Part shown: positions 39,212 through 50,461 of the stretch, piece by piece
Numbering within the stretch: position 1 is the stretch's first letter
How the letters are laid out: every line of letters starts with the position of its first letter
Origin: an uncultured Tenacibaculum sp.
GTDB lineage: Bacteria > Bacteroidota > Bacteroidia > Flavobacteriales > Flavobacteriaceae
Direction: 5' to 3'
DNA: 64,000 nt
Assembly: GCA_937922085.1 (NCBI GenBank)
Contig: CAKZVD010000059.1
Location: 1 to 64,000 of the forward strand
Translations under genes and position numbers: made by a program
Notes under the pieces: model-generated
Told to the model about the DNA's origin: nothing
Database searches by the model: none
The model's input: the letters and a program-made list of their open reading frames with translations, nothing else

Positions 39212-39901
39212 ATGAAAAAGCTACTACCTCTCTTTTTTATCTTAATTTTATACAACTATATTTTCTCTCAAAAAGATAATACTAACAAACTTTTTTATTC
39301 TCTTTTTGATACTTCTATAAGTAATGTAAATACCAAACTTAGTTATGGTACTGCTTATAAAGAAAGGTATATAAAAAAAACTCAAAAAAACCATAACTTT
39401 TTTAGAACAAGTAAATTTAAAAAAGGAAGTATCAATTATAGAAATGAATATTTTTATGATGTTGCTATAAAATATGATTTAGTAAATGATATTGCCATTT
39501 TGAAAATTTCAAACTTAGATCAACATATCTCTATAGTTCCAGAAAAAAACCTTATTAAAAGTTTTCAAATAGATGAAATTTCTTTTGTAAACACTAATAA
39601 ATATGGTTTTTTAGAAGAAATATTAGTTCAAAAAGAGTTTTCAATTTTAAAAAAACATCAAAAAACTAGTAAAGAAAACATCGATGATAATTATGTTTAT
39701 CATACTTTCAAAAAGAAAAAAGATCAATTTGTACTTTTCTACAAAAGTAATTACTACCCTATAAATTCTAAAAGTGACTTTAAAAAGATATTTCCAGAAA
39801 AGAAAAAAATAATATCAAAAATTTTTAGTAAGAATAAATCTTTGTTAAAAAATGATTTCAAAAATTTTGTATTAAAACTCATTAATGGTATTCAAGCATA
39901 A
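39212..39901 (+). CDS. Module 2 gene A: exported hypothetical protein, paralog of 31713-32399
   Basis: Alignable along the full length. Confidence 0.65.
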   Translation: MKKLLPLFFILILYNYIFSQKDNTNKLFYSLFDTSISNVNTKLSYGTAYKERYIKKTQKNHNFFRTSKFKKGSINYRNEYFYDVAIKYDLVNDIAILKISNLDQHISIVPEKNLIKSFQIDEISFVNTNKYGFLEEILVQKEFSILKKHQKTSKENIDDNYVYHTFKKKKDQFVLFYKSNYYPINSKSDFKKIFPEKKKIISKIFSKNKSLLKNDFKNFVLKLINGIQA

Positions 39902-39906
39902 TACAA

Positions 39907-42645
39907 ATGAAAAGAACAACCAAAAATAAATTATTTACTATATTAATTACTTTAATGATCATACCTCTATTTTCTCAAAATGAGGATAAAGAAATAACTC
40001 TTGAAATTAATAATTTAAATAAAAAAGAAATTATAAATTTAATAGAAAAAAAAACTAATTATCATTTCTTTTTTCTTGATGAATGGCTTGATCAAAAGCG
40101 CATCACTACATCTTTTAAAAAAGTTAAAACTGAAAGAATACTAGAAGCCATTTTTAGTGATAGTAATATTAATTATTTTATTCTAAGTGATACAGAAATT
40201 ATTTTAACTAATGGAAGTTTAATACAAAGAAACACTAATAGAAAAATAGCTAATGAAGAATACACGGATGCTCCTATTTTTGTGGATTCACAATCGAATT
40301 TTACAAACGGTATTATAAAAATTGGAAAGGAACAAAAGGTTAAACAAAAATTTTATAATTTATTTGGAATCATCAAAAACGGAAACACCGGTGAACCTAT
40401 TGAAGGTGTAACTATTTTTGAAAAAAAGAAAAATGTTTACGCTGTTACAAATAATAAAGGGATTTACAAGTTAAAGCTTCCTTACGGAGAAAGTGATTTA
40501 GAAACTACTTTTGTAGGCTTTGAAAAATTAACAAAAAAAATTATTATTTATAATAATGGCCGTTTAAACTTTTTTATAAATGAAAAATCAGAAAAGCTAG
40601 ATGAAATTGTTATTGATGCTAATAATAGTAGAAATATAAGACAGACTATAGCTGGTATTAATCAAATTAAAGTACAAGAAATAAAAACAATTCCTACAAT
40701 TTTAGGAGAAAGAGATATTTTAAAAGTAGCAACTACCTTACCATCAATTAAATCTGCAGGCGAAGGTTCTGAAGGAGTAAATGTAAGAGGCGGTAAAGTA
40801 GATCAAAATTTATTTTTACTTGATAATGGTGTCATCTACAATCCAACTCATTTTTTAGGATTATTTTCAGCTGTTAATCCGTTTACTACAAATAATTTAA
40901 AAATATACACTGGTAATATTCCTTCAGAATTTGGAGGGAGATTGTCTTCTGTTTTTGATATTAGTACCAATAACCCAAACACAAAGAAATTTTCTGGAGA
41001 AGCTTCTATAGGTCCAGTTACCGGTAATATTAGTGTTGATATTCCTATTATTAAAGAAAAATCTGGACTTATACTAGGAGCTAGAAGTACCTATTCTGAC
41101 TGGATGTTAGACATTATAAATGAGGAGAAACTGAATAATAGTAGTGTATCTTTTTTTGATTTCATTGCTAAATATCGACATACTTTTAATGATAAAAATT
41201 CATTAAAAATAACGGGATATTATAGTGAAGATTCTTATCAAATTTCTTCAGATACAATTAATAAATACGGAAATAGAATGGTGTCATTAAATTGGAAACA
41301 CCAGTTTAATGATAAAAATAGCGCCAATATTATTCTATCTAACAGTAATTATACTTTTGATATAGATTATGAAAATAATGATACTAATAACGGATTTAAT
41401 CTCAAATACCAGATAAATGAAACCGATTTGAAATTAAAAATGTTATACGATTATTCTGATAAACATAAATTCAATTACGGATTAGAATCAAAATTGTATA
41501 ATATTAATCCTGGAGCAATACTTCCTAATAATGACGCCTCTAGTTTTACTCCTTTAACTATAGAAAAAGAAAAAGCGCTTGAAAGTAGTTTGTTTGTTTC
41601 TGACGAAATAACTTTAAATAAAAAACTAAATATAAATTTAGGCTTACGATTTAATCAATACCTAGGTTTAGGTTCTTCTTCAGAAAGAATTTACCAAACA
41701 AATTCTATAAAAGATGAAACAACTCTACTAAATACTATTGAATATGGTAACAATGAAATATTTAAAACATACCATGGTTTAAGTTACCGATTATCTGGTA
41801 GATATTCATTTGATCAAAATTTATCATTAAAAGCTAGTTATAATAAATCTTTTCAATACATACATCGATTAAACAATAATACAACTGCTACTCCAATAGA
41901 TACTTGGAGACTTTCAGATTCAAATATAAAACCTCAAGAAGGAACACAACTATCACTTGGACTTTTCAAAAATATTGATGGTAATAAGTATGAACTGAGT
42001 TTGGAAAGCTATTATAAAAAATATAAAAATTTATTAGATTATAAAGTTGGAGCAAACTTATTGTTAAATGAAAACATTGAAACAGAAGTTATTCAAGGTA
42101 ACGGAAAATCTTACGGAATAGAATTTCTTCTCAAGAAAAAGAAAGGTCGTTTAAATGGCTGGATGGGATATAGCTATTCTAGATCTCTTATTCAGTTAAA
42201 TAGTAAATTTGATGAAGAAAGAGTTAATAATGGTCTTTTCTTTCCTACTAACTATGACATTCCTCACGATTTTAATGCCGTTTTTAATTATAAGTTTACC
42301 GAAAGATATAGTCTATCTGCAAATTTCACATACCAAACAGGAAAGCCAATTACATACCCTACAGGAAAATATATTATTGATGATATTGAAGTTTTAACTT
42401 ATAGTAGCCGAAATCAATTTAGAATACCAGATTACTACAGAATGGATATCGGGTTAAATATTGAAGGAAATCATAAAATTAAAAAGTTTGCACATAGTTT
42501 TTGGAATATTTCAATTTATAACGTTCTAGGAAGAAATAATCCTTATTCTGTTTTCTTTGAAAGTATAAATGGAAATGTAAAAAGCTTTAAAAGCTCTATT
42601 TTTTCTGTTCCCATTCCTACAATAACTTATAATTTCAAATTTTAA
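39907..42645 (+). CDS. Module 2 gene B: STN-TonB-dependent receptor, paralog of 32421-35144
   Basis: 'LEINNLNKKEIINLIEKKTNYHFFFLDEW'; near-identical plug and barrel segments. Confidence 0.92.
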   Translation: MKRTTKNKLFTILITLMIIPLFSQNEDKEITLEINNLNKKEIINLIEKKTNYHFFFLDEWLDQKRITTSFKKVKTERILEAIFSDSNINYFILSDTEIILTNGSLIQRNTNRKIANEEYTDAPIFVDSQSNFTNGIIKIGKEQKVKQKFYNLFGIIKNGNTGEPIEGVTIFEKKKNVYAVTNNKGIYKLKLPYGESDLETTFVGFEKLTKKIIIYNNGRLNFFINEKSEKLDEIVIDANNSRNIRQTIAGINQIKVQEIKTIPTILGERDILKVATTLPSIKSAGEGSEGVNVRGGKVDQNLFLLDNGVIYNPTHFLGLFSAVNPFTTNNLKIYTGNIPSEFGGRLSSVFDISTNNPNTKKFSGEASIGPVTGNISVDIPIIKEKSGLILGARSTYSDWMLDIINEEKLNNSSVSFFDFIAKYRHTFNDKNSLKITGYYSEDSYQISSDTINKYGNRMVSLNWKHQFNDKNSANIILSNSNYTFDIDYENNDTNNGFNLKYQINETDLKLKMLYDYSDKHKFNYGLESKLYNINPGAILPNNDASSFTPLTIEKEKALESSLFVSDEITLNKKLNINLGLRFNQYLGLGSSSERIYQTNSIKDETTLLNTIEYGNNEIFKTYHGLSYRLSGRYSFDQNLSLKASYNKSFQYIHRLNNNTTATPIDTWRLSDSNIKPQEGTQLSLGLFKNIDGNKYELSLESYYKKYKNLLDYKVGANLLLNENIETEVIQGNGKSYGIEFLLKKKKGRLNGWMGYSYSRSLIQLNSKFDEERVNNGLFFPTNYDIPHDFNAVFNYKFTERYSLSANFTYQTGKPITYPTGKYIIDDIEVLTYSSRNQFRIPDYYRMDIGLNIEGNHKIKKFAHSFWNISIYNVLGRNNPYSVFFESINGNVKSFKSSIFSVPIPTITYNFKF

Positions 42646-42650
42646 TCGTT

Positions 42651-43865
42651 ATGAAGAAGTACATCCTATTTTTCTTTTTATTCTTACTTATACTCATCAC
42701 CAAGAGTTGTATAGAGCCTTTTGAAATTGATACTATTGCTTTTAAAGAAAACATTGTAGTTAAAGCTATACTAACAGATGAAGTAAAAAATCATTCTGTA
42801 AAACTATTTCAAACTATTCCTATCGATTCTACAAAAACTATTCCTGTAAAAAATGCTAGAATATCAATTATTGATGATGCAGGAAATACTTATAATTTTC
42901 AAGAAACTGAAGATGGTATTTATACCTCTACTTTTCAGTTTGCAGCACAACCTCTAAAATCATATACTTTAAATATTGAAACTATAGAAGGAATAAGATA
43001 TAAATCAACCCCAGAAAAACTACCATTAAAATCAGAAATAGACGATCTTAATTTTAGTATAGAACTTAATAATGCTGATATTCCTGAACTTGTTATTAAG
43101 GCTAATAGCATTCTTTCAAATAATGAAGGTCAATTTTACAGGTATGAATACGATGAAACTTTTAAAATTAAAGCAAGATATTGGAGCCCTCGAAAAATTA
43201 TAATGGTATCGGATAATCCTTTTAGATTTGAAACAGTTTTAAAAGATCCAAATATTTATGGTAAAGGGTTTTGTTATGGAAATCAAAAATCTAAAACAAT
43301 TTTAATTACTGAAACAAAATCGTTATCAGAAGATCGGGTTTCAAATTTTCCTATTCGATTTATTCCTTTAGATAGTTATATTATAGGAGTAAGATATAGC
43401 CTACTTTTAAAACAATATGTAATCAATAAGAAAACATATGATTATTATGAACTTTTACATAAGTTTTCTGATTCTAATAACATATTTTCTCAAGTACAAT
43501 TAGGAAACATACCTAGTAATATTAAACTAGAAACAAACATCATAGAACATAAAATAGATGGTTTTTTTGAAGTTTCTTCTGTTACTACAAAAAGGTTTTT
43601 TATCAACCGTGAAGATATAACTGAAACCAGTTTTACTAATTATGTTAAACCTTCTGTTTGTAATAATGATCAACCAAATCCATTTATTGTTAATGAATTT
43701 GGAGAGTCACCTCTCTTAGAACATCTAGAGAACGGATACATTTATTTTAACCCTGTAAATATTAATCCTCCTCCTTCAACACACCCATATTTATTAATAG
43801 GGAAGGAATGTGGAGATTGTTCTAGACATGGAAATCCTATTGCTCCAGATTTCTGGATCGATTAA
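42651..43865 (+). CDS. Module 2 gene C: DUF4249 lipoprotein
   Basis: C-terminal 'CGDCSRHGNPIAPDFWID'; paralog of 35148-36356. Confidence 0.85.
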   Translation: MKKYILFFFLFLLILITKSCIEPFEIDTIAFKENIVVKAILTDEVKNHSVKLFQTIPIDSTKTIPVKNARISIIDDAGNTYNFQETEDGIYTSTFQFAAQPLKSYTLNIETIEGIRYKSTPEKLPLKSEIDDLNFSIELNNADIPELVIKANSILSNNEGQFYRYEYDETFKIKARYWSPRKIIMVSDNPFRFETVLKDPNIYGKGFCYGNQKSKTILITETKSLSEDRVSNFPIRFIPLDSYIIGVRYSLLLKQYVINKKTYDYYELLHKFSDSNNIFSQVQLGNIPSNIKLETNIIEHKIDGFFEVSSVTTKRFFINREDITETSFTNYVKPSVCNNDQPNPFIVNEFGESPLLEHLENGYIYFNPVNINPPPSTHPYLLIGKECGDCSRHGNPIAPDFWID

Positions 43866-43879
43866 AACACTATCAATCA

Positions 43880-45541
43880 ATGAAAAAAATAATATTCATC
43901 ATAATAACATTCCTCTTTACAAGGAGCTTTTCTCAATTAAACTATGCTTTAATTTCTGAAAATATTGAAAGACTTCCTAAAGAACAAATACATCTACATT
44001 ACAATAATGAATTTTTGCTTACTGGAGAAACACTATACTATAAAGCATACTGCCTAGATGATACTGATAAATTTTCATCTTATAGTAAAATCGCTTATCT
44101 TGAATTAAAGTCTTCTAATAATAAAACTATCATCAAACAAAAGATAAATTTAAAAAACGGTGGTGGTTCTGGTGATTTTTTCATTAATACAACTATAAAA
44201 ACTGGGGTTTATAAATTATTATGCTATACACAATGGATGAAAAACTATAAAAGTTACTTTGAAAAAAATATTTTTATACTAAATCCTTCTTCTTATAAAT
44301 TAACCAATAAAACTACTTCTAAAAAAGTATCTCCAATTTTACCTCCTCTAAACAATAGTAACTTAGTTTTAACTAAATCTACCTATAAGAAAAGAGAAAA
44401 AGTTACTTTAAATCTTAAAAAAATTAGTTCTAAATATCAAGGTGATTATTCTATTTCTATTAAACGAAAAAACAACTTTCATCTTCCTTTAAATAAAAGC
44501 ATTTCAAATTTTAAATTAAAAAATAAAACTCCTAAAAACATTTTCTACTTACCAGAACTTAGAGGTGCTTTAATTCATGGAAAAATAAACGCTAGAGATT
44601 CTTCTAATATTTCTGGTTTAAGAATAGCTTTATCTATCAATAGTAATCACTTACCTTTAATAGCTACAACAAATAATTCTGGTGAATTCTATTTTAATAT
44701 AACAAATTTAAATGCCAATAAAATTTATATTCAAATTCTCGAATCTAATAGCTCTAATTACGAAATAAAAATAATAGAAAATGAAAATCTTAAACAAAAA
44801 GACTTCAACTACCCTACTATTAAGCTTAATCAGAAAATAATAAATGATATTGAAAATAGAATTCTATACTCACAAATAGAAAATGCGTATTACTCAGTTA
44901 AAAAAGACACTTTACTAACATCCCAAATTAAAGATTTCTTATTAGAAAATAAAAAGACTACCTATAAATTAGATGATTATAAAAGGTTTAAAACTCTAAA
45001 AGAAACTTTAATTGAAATAATAGAAAAAATAAATATCTCTAAAAAGAATAATCAATATACAATTTCAATACAAACAACAAATGCTATTGAAACAAGTAAT
45101 ATTAGTAACATACCTTCATTACTTATTGTAGACGGACACATTATAAACAATCTTAAAAATTTTATTGACTTTGATTCTAGAAAAATTAACACTATTTCAA
45201 TTATTAATGATAAGTATTTTTACGGGTATTCTATGTACAAAGGAATTATTTATATAGAAACTTTTAAAAAGAATTACTTTCCTAATTATAAAGAAATAAA
45301 GGAGTTTAAAGTAACAGAAATGCAACCTCAAAAAAAATATTTTTTTCAAAGACATGATATAGAGAATAAAAGAATTCCTGATTTTAGATCTTTTTTATAT
45401 TGGAATCCTAATATAAATACAACTCAAAAAGAAATTACATTCTATACTTCAAATGTAATTGGTGATTTCGAAATTGATTTACAAGGGTATTCTAAAGAAG
45501 GAAAGTTAATTCATTTAAAACAAACATTTTCTGTTCAATAA
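43880..45541 (+). CDS. Module 2 gene D: MG2-like exported protein
   Basis: 'IHLHYNNEFLLTGETLYYKAYCLDD'; paralog of 36366-38051. Confidence 0.65.
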   Translation: MKKIIFIIITFLFTRSFSQLNYALISENIERLPKEQIHLHYNNEFLLTGETLYYKAYCLDDTDKFSSYSKIAYLELKSSNNKTIIKQKINLKNGGGSGDFFINTTIKTGVYKLLCYTQWMKNYKSYFEKNIFILNPSSYKLTNKTTSKKVSPILPPLNNSNLVLTKSTYKKREKVTLNLKKISSKYQGDYSISIKRKNNFHLPLNKSISNFKLKNKTPKNIFYLPELRGALIHGKINARDSSNISGLRIALSINSNHLPLIATTNNSGEFYFNITNLNANKIYIQILESNSSNYEIKIIENENLKQKDFNYPTIKLNQKIINDIENRILYSQIENAYYSVKKDTLLTSQIKDFLLENKKTTYKLDDYKRFKTLKETLIEIIEKINISKKNNQYTISIQTTNAIETSNISNIPSLLIVDGHIINNLKNFIDFDSRKINTISIINDKYFYGYSMYKGIIYIETFKKNYFPNYKEIKEFKVTEMQPQKKYFFQRHDIENKRIPDFRSFLYWNPNINTTQKEITFYTSNVIGDFEIDLQGYSKEGKLIHLKQTFSVQ

Positions 45542-45621
45542 ATTAAACAACATCTCTAACAAACAGACAATTATAATACTAAAAGATAAAAACATCTATC
45601 ATATTATAATTTTAAAACATT

Positions 45622-46820
45622 ATGAAAAAACATATAATTCTTTTCATTCTATGCATAATTATGTTAATTAAAGGTTGTATTGAACCTTTTGAGATTGTTA
45701 ATACTACATTTACTAAAAATATAGTTGTTAAAGCAATATTAACGAATGAAATAAAAAAGCATTCAGTAAAATTATTTCAAACCATTCCTATAGATTCTAC
45801 AAAAACTATTCCTGTGAAAAATGCCATTGTAAGGATTATTGATGACACAGGAATTACTTATAATTTTCAAGAAACTGAAGATGGTATTTATACTTCTACT
45901 TCTCCATTTGCTGCGCAACCTGTAAAATCCTATATTTTAAAAATTAAAGCTATAGAAGGTATCGAGTATAGTTCAACACCAGAACAACTCCCCTCAACTT
46001 CTGAAATAAAAAATCTTAGTTATAAGATAGAAATTAATGATTCAAATATTTCAGAACTAGTTATTAAAGCAAATAGTAAACTATCAAATAATGAAGGTCA
46101 ATATTATAGATATGAATATGACGAAACCTATAAAATTAAAATACCTTATTGGACACCGCGAAAAATTATAATTGTGTCTGCAGTCCCCCTTATGAGTTCA
46201 AATTAGTTCAAAAAGATCCAAACGAACATGGTATAGGCTTTTGCTATGGAAATCAAAAATCTAAAAAAGTTCTTATTACCGAAACAAAATCATTATCTGA
46301 AGATCGTGTTCGTGGTTTTCCTGTTAGAGCTATTCCTTTAGATAGTTATGTTATTGGTATGCGGTATAGTCTTCTTTTAAAACAATATGTTATTAATAAA
46401 AAAACGTATGATTATTACGAGTTGTTGGGTAAATTTTCTGACTCCAACAATATATTTTCTCAAGTTCAACTAGGTAATATACCGAGTAATATTAAATCAG
46501 AAATAAACCCTATAAAAAATAAAGTAGATGGTTTTTTTGAAGTTTCTTCAGTAACTACTAAAAGATTTTTTATTAATCGTGAAGATATAACTACCCCTCA
46601 TTATACCAATTATGTAACTCGTGCTTTTTGTAATGATAGACCAATTCCTGTTCCTGTAGATCAATATGGGAACTCACCTCTTCTAAAACTATTAGAAGAT
46701 GGTTATATTTTCTTTGATATTCCTCCTTCTAGTTCCTTTCCATATATATTAATAGGAAAAGAATGTGGAGATTGTTCTAGGTTTGGGAAACCTATAGCTC
46801 CTGATTTTTGGGTTGATTAA
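45622..46820 (+). pseudogene. Third DUF4249 copy, frameshifted near 46180-46189
   Basis: ORFs 45622-46206 and 46149-46820 are in different frames but together align to 42651-43865. Confidence 0.85.
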
Positions 46821-47011
46821 ATATTATAAAAAACTAAATAAACTATACTCAAAAAAGAAGTAATTTAGATATTAAACACAATTAATATTTTAATCATTTG
46901 TTTTCAATAACTTTCTAAAAAAAGTAAATCAACTCCCCTAAAAATAATTTTCTATTAAGTTAATTAAAAATCTAAAAATTTAATGGTACTTTTTTGTTTA
47001 CATTTATAGTC

Positions 47012-47596
47012 ATGAATTTTTTAGCCCATTTATACTTATCTCCTAACAATACAGAAATAATGATTGGTAATTTTATTGCTGATCATGTGCGGGGTAATAA
47101 ATTCAATCATTTACCAGATAACATTCAGAAAGGTATTCAATTACATCGAAAAATAGATACGTTTACAGATGCTCATGAAACAGTCAGAATTAGTAAACGC
47201 CGATTACATGAACGATATGGTCATTATGATGGGGTAATTATTGATATTTTTTACGATCACTTCTTAGCTAAAAATTGGAGTAATTACTCACAAATTCCAT
47301 TAGATATTTTTTCACAAAGTGTGTATAAAATGCTACATGATAATATTGCTATTTTACCAGAAAAAACGAAAGAAATTCTTCCTTATATGAAACAATATGA
47401 TTGGTTATATAACTATCAATTTATTAACGGAATGAAAGATGTGTTAAATGGAATGAATAGACGTACTAAAGGTAAATCTCAAATGAATTTAGCCATTGAA
47501 GATTTACAGCTATATTATACCGACTTAGAAAATGATTTTAACAGTTTTATTATTGAAATTAATAATTTTATTCAATTAGAGATTCCTAAATTATGA
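47012..47596 (+). CDS. Acyl carrier protein phosphodiesterase (AcpH-like); ATG 47012 preferred over 46994
   Basis: 'MNFLAHLYLSPNNTEIMIGNFIADHVRG...IQKGIQLHRKIDTFTDAHETVRISKRRL'. Confidence 0.9.
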   Translation: MNFLAHLYLSPNNTEIMIGNFIADHVRGNKFNHLPDNIQKGIQLHRKIDTFTDAHETVRISKRRLHERYGHYDGVIIDIFYDHFLAKNWSNYSQIPLDIFSQSVYKMLHDNIAILPEKTKEILPYMKQYDWLYNYQFINGMKDVLNGMNRRTKGKSQMNLAIEDLQLYYTDLENDFNSFIIEINNFIQLEIPKL

Positions 47597-49275
47597 GAAT
47601 ACGTATCTTACTACTACTTCCTTTATTCTTTTTAATAAAATGTAAAACAAAAATACCAGAAATTGGTGTTACCAGTGAAAAAGCAATGGTGGTTTCTGCG
47701 CGCGAAGAAGCTTCTAAGATTGGTATCGCTATTTTACAAAAAGGAGGAAATGCTTTTGATGCTATGGTAGCAACAGAATTAGCTTTAGCAGTTGCCTATC
47801 CATATGCTGGTAATCTTGGCGGTGGTGGATTTATGGTTTACAGAAAGAATAATGGCGAAATAGGTGCACTTGATTATAGAGAAAAAGCTCCTTTAGCTGC
47901 TACTCATAATATGTATTTAGACTCTATTGGTAATGTTATTGAAGGGAAAAGTATATTAGGAGCTATGGCAGTTGGTGTTCCAGGAACCATTGCTGGAGTT
48001 TTTGAAGCTCATAAAAAATTTGGTTCATTAGCTATTAAAGATATTATACAACCAGTAATAAATTTAGCTAAAAAAGGGGTGATAGTTACCGAAAAACAAG
48101 AAAAAAGGATAAAAAAACACCAACCAAACTTTTTAAAAGTAAACAAAAACCCCATTTTATTCGATAAAGCATGGAAAGAAGGAGATACCATAAAGTACAA
48201 TGCGCTCGCAAAAACTCTTATTAAAATTCAACAAAACGGACGCGATGAATTTTACAAAGGTGAAACTGCAAAAAAACTAGCGCAATTTATTCAACAGAAT
48301 GGTGGAATTATTACAGAAGAAGATCTTGCAAACTATAAAGCAAAATGGAGAACTCCTATTACTTTTAAATACGATGATTTAAAAATTATATCTATGGCTC
48401 CTCCATCTAGTGGTGGTATTTGCTTAGCTCAAATAATGAAAGCTATTGAACCTTATGACATAGATGTTTATGGTCATAATTCAGTAAAAACAATTCAGAC
48501 AATTACAGAAGCAGAAAGAAGAGCATATGCCGATAGAAGTCATTTTTTAGGAGATCCTGATTTTGTTAAAATTCCTATCAAAAAATTAATTAGTGAAGAA
48601 TATGCTACAGAAAGAATGTCAAATTTTTCATTTGAAACACCTACCTCATCAACAGCTATATCACATGGTACTGTTAATTTTTTAGAAAGTACAGAAACTA
48701 CCCACTACTCTATCGTAGATCAATTTGGTAACGCTGTTTCTGTAACAACTACACTAAATGCTGCTTATGGTTCTAAACTATATGCTTCTGAATTAGGTTT
48801 CTTTTTAAATAATGAAATGGATGATTTTAGTAGTAAACCTGGTGTTCCAAATATGTTTGGACTTATTGGTGCAGAAGCGAATAAAATTGAACCTGAAAAA
48901 AGAATGTTAAGTTCTATGACTCCAACTATTGTTGAAAAAGACAATAAACTATTTATGGTAGTAGGTACTCCTGGCGGTTCAACGATTATTACTTCTGTAT
49001 TGCAAACTATTTTAAATGTTCATGAATATAAAATGGGAATGCAAGAAGCCGTAAATCAACCTCGTTTTCATCATCAATGGTTACCTGATGATATTAAAAT
49101 GGAACCTAATGGTTTTTCAAAAGATGTGAGAGTCAAACTAAAACAATTAGGATATATATTAGACGAAACTAACTCTCCCGTTATTGGTAAAGTAGATGCT
49201 ATTCTAGTATTACCTAGCGGAAAATTAGAAGGTGGTGCAGATCATCGTGGAGATGATAAAGCTATCGGTTTTTAA
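47593..49275 (+). CDS. ggt: Gamma-glutamyltransferase
   Basis: 'GGNAFDAMVATELALAVAYPYAGNLGGGGFMVYR', 'TTHYSIVDQFGNAVSVTTTLNAAYGSKL', 'GTPGGSTIITSVLQTILN'. Confidence 0.95.
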   Translation: MRIRILLLLPLFFLIKCKTKIPEIGVTSEKAMVVSAREEASKIGIAILQKGGNAFDAMVATELALAVAYPYAGNLGGGGFMVYRKNNGEIGALDYREKAPLAATHNMYLDSIGNVIEGKSILGAMAVGVPGTIAGVFEAHKKFGSLAIKDIIQPVINLAKKGVIVTEKQEKRIKKHQPNFLKVNKNPILFDKAWKEGDTIKYNALAKTLIKIQQNGRDEFYKGETAKKLAQFIQQNGGIITEEDLANYKAKWRTPITFKYDDLKIISMAPPSSGGICLAQIMKAIEPYDIDVYGHNSVKTIQTITEAERRAYADRSHFLGDPDFVKIPIKKLISEEYATERMSNFSFETPTSSTAISHGTVNFLESTETTHYSIVDQFGNAVSVTTTLNAAYGSKLYASELGFFLNNEMDDFSSKPGVPNMFGLIGAEANKIEPEKRMLSSMTPTIVEKDNKLFMVVGTPGGSTIITSVLQTILNVHEYKMGMQEAVNQPRFHHQWLPDDIKMEPNGFSKDVRVKLKQLGYILDETNSPVIGKVDAILVLPSGKLEGGADHRGDDKAIGF

Positions 49276-49327
49276 TCTACTTAAAGAATAATTATCCTAG
49301 ACTAATACTTTTATAAAAACCTCAATT

Positions 49328-50347
49328 ATGAATCTAAAAAAAGAAATAATTAACGCTACTTCAGAATATTTTGAAGACAATCTTGATTTCTTAAAACTAT
49401 CTAATACTTCAAAAAAGTATAAAAGTATTTTGGAGAAAATTAGTGATCAAAATATGGATATTGAAAAAGGTAGAAATGATATTTATTTTGACAACGGAAA
49501 AGCCTTAGGCACCTTATGGGCAGCTCTTTGCTTAGATGACATATCTAGAACAAGACAATTCATTAGAGGTATAGATAAGGCTATTAAAGATAAAATTCAT
49601 TCTCAAAAACCATTACATATTTTATATGCCGGTACAGGTCCTTATGCTACTCTAATCTTACCTTTTATTTTTAGATATTCTAACCAAGATATAAAATACA
49701 CTTTCCTCGAAATAAACCCTTTTAGTTTTAAAATGTTACAAAAACTAATTTTAAAATTGGGTTTAGAAGATTATGATATCACTTTAGTTAATGAAGATGC
49801 CACCAAGTATCAAATAGATCCTAAAAATGAACCTGATATTATTATTAGTGAAACCATGCAAAATGCTTTGGTTAAAGAGCAACAAGTTCCTATTTTCTTA
49901 AACTTAATGAATCAAATAAAAAGGGATGTTATATTTATACCTGAAAAAATTGAGCTTTCTATTGGCTTCAATAAAGCTGGAGTATCAATAGAAGCACCTA
50001 AAGAAGAACGCTTTCATAAAGAGATAGCTGTATTTGAAGTTAGTAAAGAAGCTGTTTTTCCTTTAAATCAAGTAAAAAAACAAACTGTAGAAGAATTTTC
50101 TTTTGAAAAAAAACAAATTGTAATCGAAAATGAAAAACTAAAAGGGTTTAATCATTTATTAATGATTACAGAGATTCAGGTGTATAAGGACGAAAAAATT
50201 AAGATAAATGATAGTGGACTAACAACTCCTATATTCATTAAAGATATTCCAGAAAATTTAAAAAGTTCCATTGTAATTGATACACAATACCAAATTTCTT
50301 CTGAACCTAAATTGGATTATAAAATAACTTTTTCAGATACGTTATAA
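49328..50347 (+). CDS. Class I SAM-dependent methyltransferase, uncharacterised
   Basis: 'KPLHILYAGTGPYATLILPFIFRYSNQDIKYTFLEINPFS', 'DIIISETMQNAL'. Confidence 0.65.
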   Translation: MNLKKEIINATSEYFEDNLDFLKLSNTSKKYKSILEKISDQNMDIEKGRNDIYFDNGKALGTLWAALCLDDISRTRQFIRGIDKAIKDKIHSQKPLHILYAGTGPYATLILPFIFRYSNQDIKYTFLEINPFSFKMLQKLILKLGLEDYDITLVNEDATKYQIDPKNEPDIIISETMQNALVKEQQVPIFLNLMNQIKRDVIFIPEKIELSIGFNKAGVSIEAPKEERFHKEIAVFEVSKEAVFPLNQVKKQTVEEFSFEKKQIVIENEKLKGFNHLLMITEIQVYKDEKIKINDSGLTTPIFIKDIPENLKSSIVIDTQYQISSEPKLDYKITFSDTL

Positions 50348-50432
50348 GTAGTTGTGAAACTTTGTTTTTATTCTTGTAAGAGACTAGCACAATAATTCTG
50401 AAACCAACACTTTTTATACAAATTCAATAATG

Positions 50433-50440
50433 TATCTTTG
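50433..50440 (+). promoter_or_regulatory. Bacteroidota -7 promoter element for smpB
   Basis: TATCTTTG 22 bp upstream of the smpB ATG. Confidence 0.5.
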
Positions 50441-50461
50441 CTTTAAATTGTTGAAGATTTT

